Positions 60,131-64,000 of a stretch of 64,000 bases of DNA are shown here, piece after piece. How positions within the stretch are numbered: the first letter of the stretch is position 1; every line of letters begins with the position of its first letter. This stretch comes from an uncultured Desulfosporosinus sp. (GTDB taxonomy: Bacteria > Bacillota > Desulfitobacteriia > Desulfitobacteriales > Desulfitobacteriaceae), in contig CAKMJS010000064.1 in assembly GCA_927405585.1 (NCBI GenBank), positions 1 to 64,000 on the forward strand, in the 5' to 3' direction. The position numbers were made by a program, and so were the translations under genes. The notes under the pieces are model-generated. The model did no database searches. It saw only the letters and a program-made list of their open reading frames with translations, and was not told the origin of the DNA.

Positions 60131-61378
60131 TTAAGCCTGGTTCACCGTTCCCTCGGCAATGACCTGCCTCCGAGTTGAATTGGTAAGGTAGTACGTTGAT
60201 ACGCCAGAAACCAGTAGCAGACAAGACAAGGCTATAAACAGAAATAGACCGCCTTGGTGGGCAAAGATCACCGCGCCGAGTATGGGACCAAGACTCTTGG
60301 AGAGACCCCAATTCATACTGAAGATTGAAAAGTAGCGTGCACGCATATGAGCCGGAGCGATGATTGATAGAAGTTTGCTTTGGTTTGGAAACGTAATACA
60401 TTCGGCGATTGTAAAGATAACCTCGGCTACAAATAGTAGCGCAATCACTTTACCCCAGGCTCCGAATCCATAGCCAATTCCCACAAAAGCAAAAAGGATA
60501 TATCCGATCAGTAAGACAGTTGGCGAGTGAAGTTTCTCCGTTTTCTTAGCGAGCCAGACTGCAATTATCACAACCAGGATTCCATTCATAGTCATTAAGG
60601 ACGTAAAGATCGTTAAATAGTTGTCAAAATTAGCTTGAAGGTATAAGGGGAAGATTGATTCCACTTGAGCATAGAGCAACGTAATTGGCATGGCAAGGAG
60701 GGTGAACTGGAACAAGAATTTATGCTTCTTATAAGAAAACCGTTCTGGCTGAATAGGACCTTCGACGGTCGCAACGTGCCCTTTTTCTGGTAAAATAGAA
60801 GTCTTGTGTAATGTTTCTGGAATTAAAGCCCAGACTAGGAACGAATACATTAGCAGTGTGAGTGCAGAAGCTAAGAAGGTCAGGCTTTGGTTAATCGTTA
60901 TCATTAGTAGACCCAGCATGGGGCCTAGAGCGGCTCCTACATTTAGAGCAGTATGCATCAAGGCATACACCTCGGAACGCTGTCCTTCGGGGACAATATC
61001 AGCAATTTGAGCGTTGGCAGCCGGGTAGTAGAAAGAAAAGGCAATACCGTTGATCACAGAAACGAGGGCAAAGTGAAGGGGGGTAACCGCAAAGATATAA
61101 CCTAGCATAGAAATTCCTTGAAATAGTAAGCTCCAGACCATTAACGGTTTGCGCCCATACTTATCAGCAAGTCCGCCGCCCCATATGTTAGTCAACACTC
61201 CCATCAGGGGAGCCAAACCCAAAATTATACCGATGTAATAAAGGTTCCCAGTCTTATTGTAGAGATAAACGGCTAAAAACGGCCGAATAGCAAAACTAGT
61301 AATTGTGGTAAGAATTGTGCCTATGACCCGAATCCAAATTGCACGGTCATAACGATACCATATTTTTGATAGTCCCAT
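60131..61378 (-). CDS. MFS transporter
   Basis: 415 residues with twelve hydrophobic segments. The loop between helices 2 and 3 is G-G-G-L-A-D-K-Y-G-R-K-P near residue 67, the MFS signature; the central loop (about 195-220) is charged. The type resembles drug-efflux or YttB-like carriers, but substrate cannot be told. AAAGGAG lies before the ATG and is itself part of an ATTGGATAA repeat (61389-61450, minus), so a repeat supplies the ribosome site. Confidence 0.88.
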   Translation of the reverse strand: MGLSKIWYRYDRAIWIRVIGTILTTITSFAIRPFLAVYLYNKTGNLYYIGIILGLAPLMGVLTNIWGGGLADKYGRKPLMVWSLLFQGISMLGYIFAVTPLHFALVSVINGIAFSFYYPAANAQIADIVPEGQRSEVYALMHTALNVGAALGPMLGLLMITINQSLTFLASALTLLMYSFLVWALIPETLHKTSILPEKGHVATVEGPIQPERFSYKKHKFLFQFTLLAMPITLLYAQVESIFPLYLQANFDNYLTIFTSLMTMNGILVVIIAVWLAKKTEKLHSPTVLLIGYILFAFVGIGYGFGAWGKVIALLFVAEVIFTIAECITFPNQSKLLSIIAPAHMRARYFSIFSMNWGLSKSLGPILGAVIFAHQGGLFLFIALSCLLLVSGVSTYYLTNSTRRQVIAEGTVNQA

Positions 61379-61388
61379 TTACCCTACT

Positions 61389-61450
61389 CCTTTATCCAAT
61401 CGTGAGACTCCCACTTCTCAGTGGTACACCTGTGCTACGCGAGTTCACTA
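61389..61450 (-). repeat. ATTGGATAA-type repeat with hairpin at the MFS start
   Basis: On the minus strand: GTGAACTCGCGTAGCACAGG, then ACCACTGAGAAGTGGGAGTC, then TCACGATTGGATAAAGG. It combines GTGAACTCG and ATTGGATAA ends like the copy at 40091. It ends 11 bases before the MFS start codon. Confidence 0.65.
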
Positions 61451-61631
61451 AAACGTTCGTAGTTGGAAAACTACAGCTTACTAGAATTCTATGCACGGTA
61501 CTAATTACCCTTTATTACTGATAACACAAAAGAGATCTGTTATTCGAACACACTAATCACCATAAATATCCATATATTATTTTGAGCTTTGATGGGTTAT
61601 GGCTTAAATAAGAATATCTGGAGGTGAGCGG

Positions 61632-61934
61632 GTGTATACGAGAACAGGTCTTAACCATGTGCACAATTATTCTTTTGTAACCTCATTCGTGGATCAACAC
61701 ACTCATACTATGGTAGGGACGACTAGTTTGGGAGTAGCGTATGGTGTCTCTCATGGTCACTACTACAAGGGGACCACTTCGCGGGACGATGGGCACGTGC
61801 ATTACTATTCGGGTATGACTGGACCTGCAGTTTATCTGGCGGATGGTTCTCATGTGCATTATTACAGTGGCAGAACAGCGATGGCGGATCGTCATACTCA
61901 CACGTATAGTGGCACTGATTATCCGTCTTATTAA
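61632..61934 (+). CDS. YmaF-like histidine-rich repeat protein
   Basis: 100 residues with five His-rich units: L-N-H-V-H-N-Y, D-Q-H-T-H-T-M, S-H-G-H-Y-Y-K-G, G-H-V-H-Y-Y-S-G-M-T and D-R-H-T-H-T-Y-S-G. This H-x-H-x-Y/T-x-G repeat defines the YmaF family. The repeated histidines suggest metal binding or a coat-like surface role; neither is shown. GGAGGTGAGC lies before the GTG start. There is no signal peptide. Histidine makes up about 15% of the protein. Confidence 0.82.
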   Translation: MYTRTGLNHVHNYSFVTSFVDQHTHTMVGTTSLGVAYGVSHGHYYKGTTSRDDGHVHYYSGMTGPAVYLADGSHVHYYSGRTAMADRHTHTYSGTDYPSY

Positions 61935-62004
61935 TCAATCTAAATTCTTCTGCAAAAGTTAAGGCTGATGGGACAAACCTGTCCCCTTGTCCCAGTTAAA
62001 AAAT

Positions 62005-62040
62005 ATTAAAAAGACGAGGAACAGTAATGCTGTTCCTCGT
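62005..62040 (-). terminator. Terminator of the ABC remnant
   Basis: Minus-strand arms ACGAGGAACAG and CTGTTCCTCGT followed by CTTTTTAATATTTTTT. Confidence 0.8.
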
Positions 62041-62064
62041 TACTAGTCTTAATGCAGTTGTAAT

Positions 62065-62760
62065 CTACTCCAACCCCTCAAATTGCATATTATAGTAATG
62101 AGCGTATATTCCGCCTTTTTCGATTAGCTGTTTGTGACTGCCTCGTTCCTGAATGCCGACGTCAGTCACGACGACGATTTCATCTGAATTTTTGATCGTA
62201 CTCAGCCTGTGGGCAATCACGATGGTGGTTCTGTATTTCGAGAGCTTTTCTAGTGATTTTTGGATGTATAGTTCGCTTTCATTATCGAGCGAGGAGGTAG
62301 CCTCGTCCAAGATTAGAATTGGAGGGTTCTTTAAAAACACTCGAGCGATCGAGAGTCGTTGCTTTTGCCCGCCTGAGAGCCTAACTCCTCGTTCTCCGAC
62401 ATTGGTATCGTAACCCTCGTCAAGAGTCATGATAAATTCGTGAATATTGGCATTTTGAGCAGCCTCTATGATTTCGGTATCCGTAGCGTCTGCCTTGCCG
62501 TAGGCAATATTCTTTTTGATCGAGCCGTCAAAGAGATAAACGTCTTGTTGCACAATGCCGATCGTATTTCGCAAAGAGTCCAGAGTAATATCCTGGATAT
62601 CCACCCCATCGATGGTTATCGATCCTGCGGTGACGTCATAAAATCTCGGCAGAAGAGAACATAGGGTTGTTTTCCCTCCGCCAGACGGCCCAACCAAGGC
62701 GATCGTTTTTCCCGCTTTAATATATGCCCAACCCTTGGGTTGTTTTTTTTGTACATCCAT
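62065..62760 (-). pseudogene. ABC exporter remnant: ATPase domain only
   Basis: 231 codons that cover the ATPase of an MsbA/BmrA-type exporter: [17 protein letters not shown] and [11 protein letters not shown] are intact. The membrane domain (about 330 residues) that normally precedes it is missing, and the A-loop region is replaced by Q-K-K-Q-P-K-G-W. No matching membrane half lies upstream. The start has no good ribosome site. So this is a truncated gene, probably not functional, although the ATPase fold could still be made. Confidence 0.75.
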
Positions 62761-62946
62761 AAGGGTATTGTATCAGTGGCATATCAGATTTTATACATTT
62801 ATTTATATATTCAAACTATAATTTAATCTCCTGTATTCTAAAACAGTGAGTCACTGCTGGATTTGTTTAATATAATGTATTAAAGTATTACATCTTGTAT
62901 TTACTTTTTACACCATCTATGCTACGGTAGCTTCAGGGTGAAATAT

Positions 62947-63273
62947 ATGGAAAATAGTCCAATAAATGAAGCTGTAGAACTACTATGCGATAATCTGCCT
63001 ACACTTAGAAGCATTCTTAATCTTACACAACAGGATCTTGCAATGCAGATAGGTACGTCACGGCAGGCTATTATTAACTTTGAGCATAAAGAAAAAAAAC
63101 TTACAAAGAGTATGCTTATCTCAATTATCACCTATTTTTCTTTACGAGGAAGAAGTGCTGCTTTCTTAAAAACCATGGGTCTTTATCGAAATCCATATAT
63201 AAATTCTTTGGGATTTGATGAGAAGCTATGCGACTATATTATTTACAATAACATCATGGGAGAAAAAAGATGA
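62947..63273 (+). CDS. XRE-family regulator
   Basis: 108 residues from the ATG at 62947 (AGGGTGAAAT before it; a GTG at 62938 is in frame). Residues about 18-65 form a Cro/CI-type helix-turn-helix (T-Q-Q-D-L-A-M-Q-I-G-T-S-R-Q-A-I-I-N-F-E). The rest is helical. Its stop overlaps the start of the radical SAM gene (ATGA), so they are translated together. Regulator and radical SAM enzyme together suggest a self-regulated modification system; this is inference. Confidence 0.82.
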   Translation: MENSPINEAVELLCDNLPTLRSILNLTQQDLAMQIGTSRQAIINFEHKEKKLTKSMLISIITYFSLRGRSAAFLKTMGLYRNPYINSLGFDEKLCDYIIYNNIMGEKR

Positions 63274-64000
63274 ATAAGGAAGAATTATATTTTCAATGGC
63301 ATTTTATGAATGAGTGCAATCTGCGGTGCGCTCATTGCTACCAGGAAGGGTATCAGTCTCAAAACCTGCCGCTTGAGAAATTATTGCAAATAGCAAATCA
63401 ATTATCAATTGCATTGAATAAATGGAATATGTTGGGGAGGATATCTTTAACTGGAGGAGAACCTTTCCTCAGTCCCCATTTATTTGAGCTTATGAATTAT
63501 TTTGAGAATGATAGTAATACTAAGCAGTTTGACATTTTGACCAATGGAACATGTATCGAAGCAAACCAAGTCACAAAGTTAACGGAGTATAAAAAACTCC
63601 GACAAATCCAAATTTCTTTGGACGGAGCTACTGCTGAAACACATGATTTAGTTCGCGGTGCAGGTGTTTTTGCGAAAGTCACGAATACCATAAAATTACT
63701 AAGGGCAAATAACTTGGAAGTTTCGATTATGTTTACTCTAATGAAAAAAAACATGCACGAAGCGTTAAGAATCATTGATTTTGCTGATCAAAATAATGTT
63801 AATGCCGTTACCGTCGAGAGAGTCACCCCATGTGGCAATAGCAATATTGGTGACACTTTGACAAAGGGAGAGATTAAGAAAATATATGAAACCATTACTG
63901 AACGTGCCAACACAATTAACAGCCAACTGACAGTAAGAAGACTCCGTCCCTTATGGATAAATACGGAGCATAAGAACTCCCGAAAAGATTACAAGATAGG
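63270..64000 (+). CDS. Radical SAM protein (partial, runs off the end)
   Basis: 243 codons to the window edge without a stop. C-N-L-R-C-A-H-C near residue 15 is the radical SAM cluster motif; G-G-E-P near 72 and I-S-L-D-G-A near 118 complete the core. The type is that of anaerobic sulfatase-maturing or peptide-modifying (SPASM) enzymes; the C-terminal part that would show this is outside the window. No short precursor-peptide gene is seen upstream. Start overlaps the regulator's stop. Confidence 0.85.
   Translation, partial: MNKEELYFQWHFMNECNLRCAHCYQEGYQSQNLPLEKLLQIANQLSIALNKWNMLGRISLTGGEPFLSPHLFELMNYFENDSNTKQFDILTNGTCIEANQVTKLTEYKKLRQIQISLDGATAETHDLVRGAGVFAKVTNTIKLLRANNLEVSIMFTLMKKNMHEALRIIDFADQNNVNAVTVERVTPCGNSNIGDTLTKGEIKKIYETITERANTINSQLTVRRLRPLWINTEHKNSRKDYKI

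Overview
The window reads as chromosomal DNA of an anaerobic, low-to-mid GC, endospore-type Firmicute of the Desulfosporosinus/Desulfitobacterium kind. The main reasons are methylamine methyltransferase genes with in-frame UAG (pyrrolysine) codons, lysine 2,3-aminomutase, LUD-type Fe-S proteins, TTG/GTG starts behind strong AGGAGG sites, and an LtrA-type group II intron. This assignment is inference; no marker gene such as 16S rRNA is present.

Region 1 (1-13.6 kb) is an accessory island of small, mostly unrecognised genes: two lipoproteins, several membrane-anchored or soluble orphans, and a DUF4160/DUF2442 pair. The genes are separated by repeated intergenic modules. One module is an attC-like imperfect palindrome; the other is a conserved leader block, often with a GCCGTCC...GGACGGC hairpin. 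One leader copy is split by a group II intron, and an IS30-family element lies just beyond it. Gene remnants and a frameshifted gene also lie here. The layout resembles an integron cassette array with no integrase in view.

Region 2 (13.6-32.8 kb) is housekeeping and transport: serC behind a small ORF and a hairpin, queC, two complete BMP-type (nucleoside-like) ABC transporters in opposite gene orders, a two-gene CCG/LUD iron-sulfur module, a DUF1992 protein, an OmpR-type two-component pair and an isoprenylcysteine-methyltransferase-like membrane protein.

Region 3 (32.8-49 kb) looks like one sigma-54 regulon for amino-acid and methylated-amine use. A PAS/AAA+/Fis activator lies between kamA-kce and a methyltransferase cluster. 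That cluster holds a non-pyrrolysine MttB homologue, MtbB with UAG, a corrinoid protein and MttB with UAG. Near-perfect -24/-12 promoters precede kamA, the first mttB homologue, mtbB and a downstream glycine-betaine/choline-type ABC transporter. An FlhG/MinD-like ATPase, D-serine ammonia-lyase and a cupin sit between them. The pyl genes, the activator RamA and the final methyl-acceptor enzyme are not in the window.

Region 4 (49-64 kb) has a PAS-GGDEF-EAL protein with degenerate catalytic motifs and two tandem ~740-residue acetyl-CoA hydrolase/transferase paralogues. These are followed by an alpha/beta hydrolase and an SCP2 protein, with FadR-like operators near these genes. Then come a small ferredoxin behind a CsoR-type operator, icd, an MFS transporter, a histidine-rich YmaF-like protein, an ABC transporter remnant, and an XRE regulator overlapping a radical SAM gene that runs off the end. 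Several families of palindromic repeats are scattered through the window.
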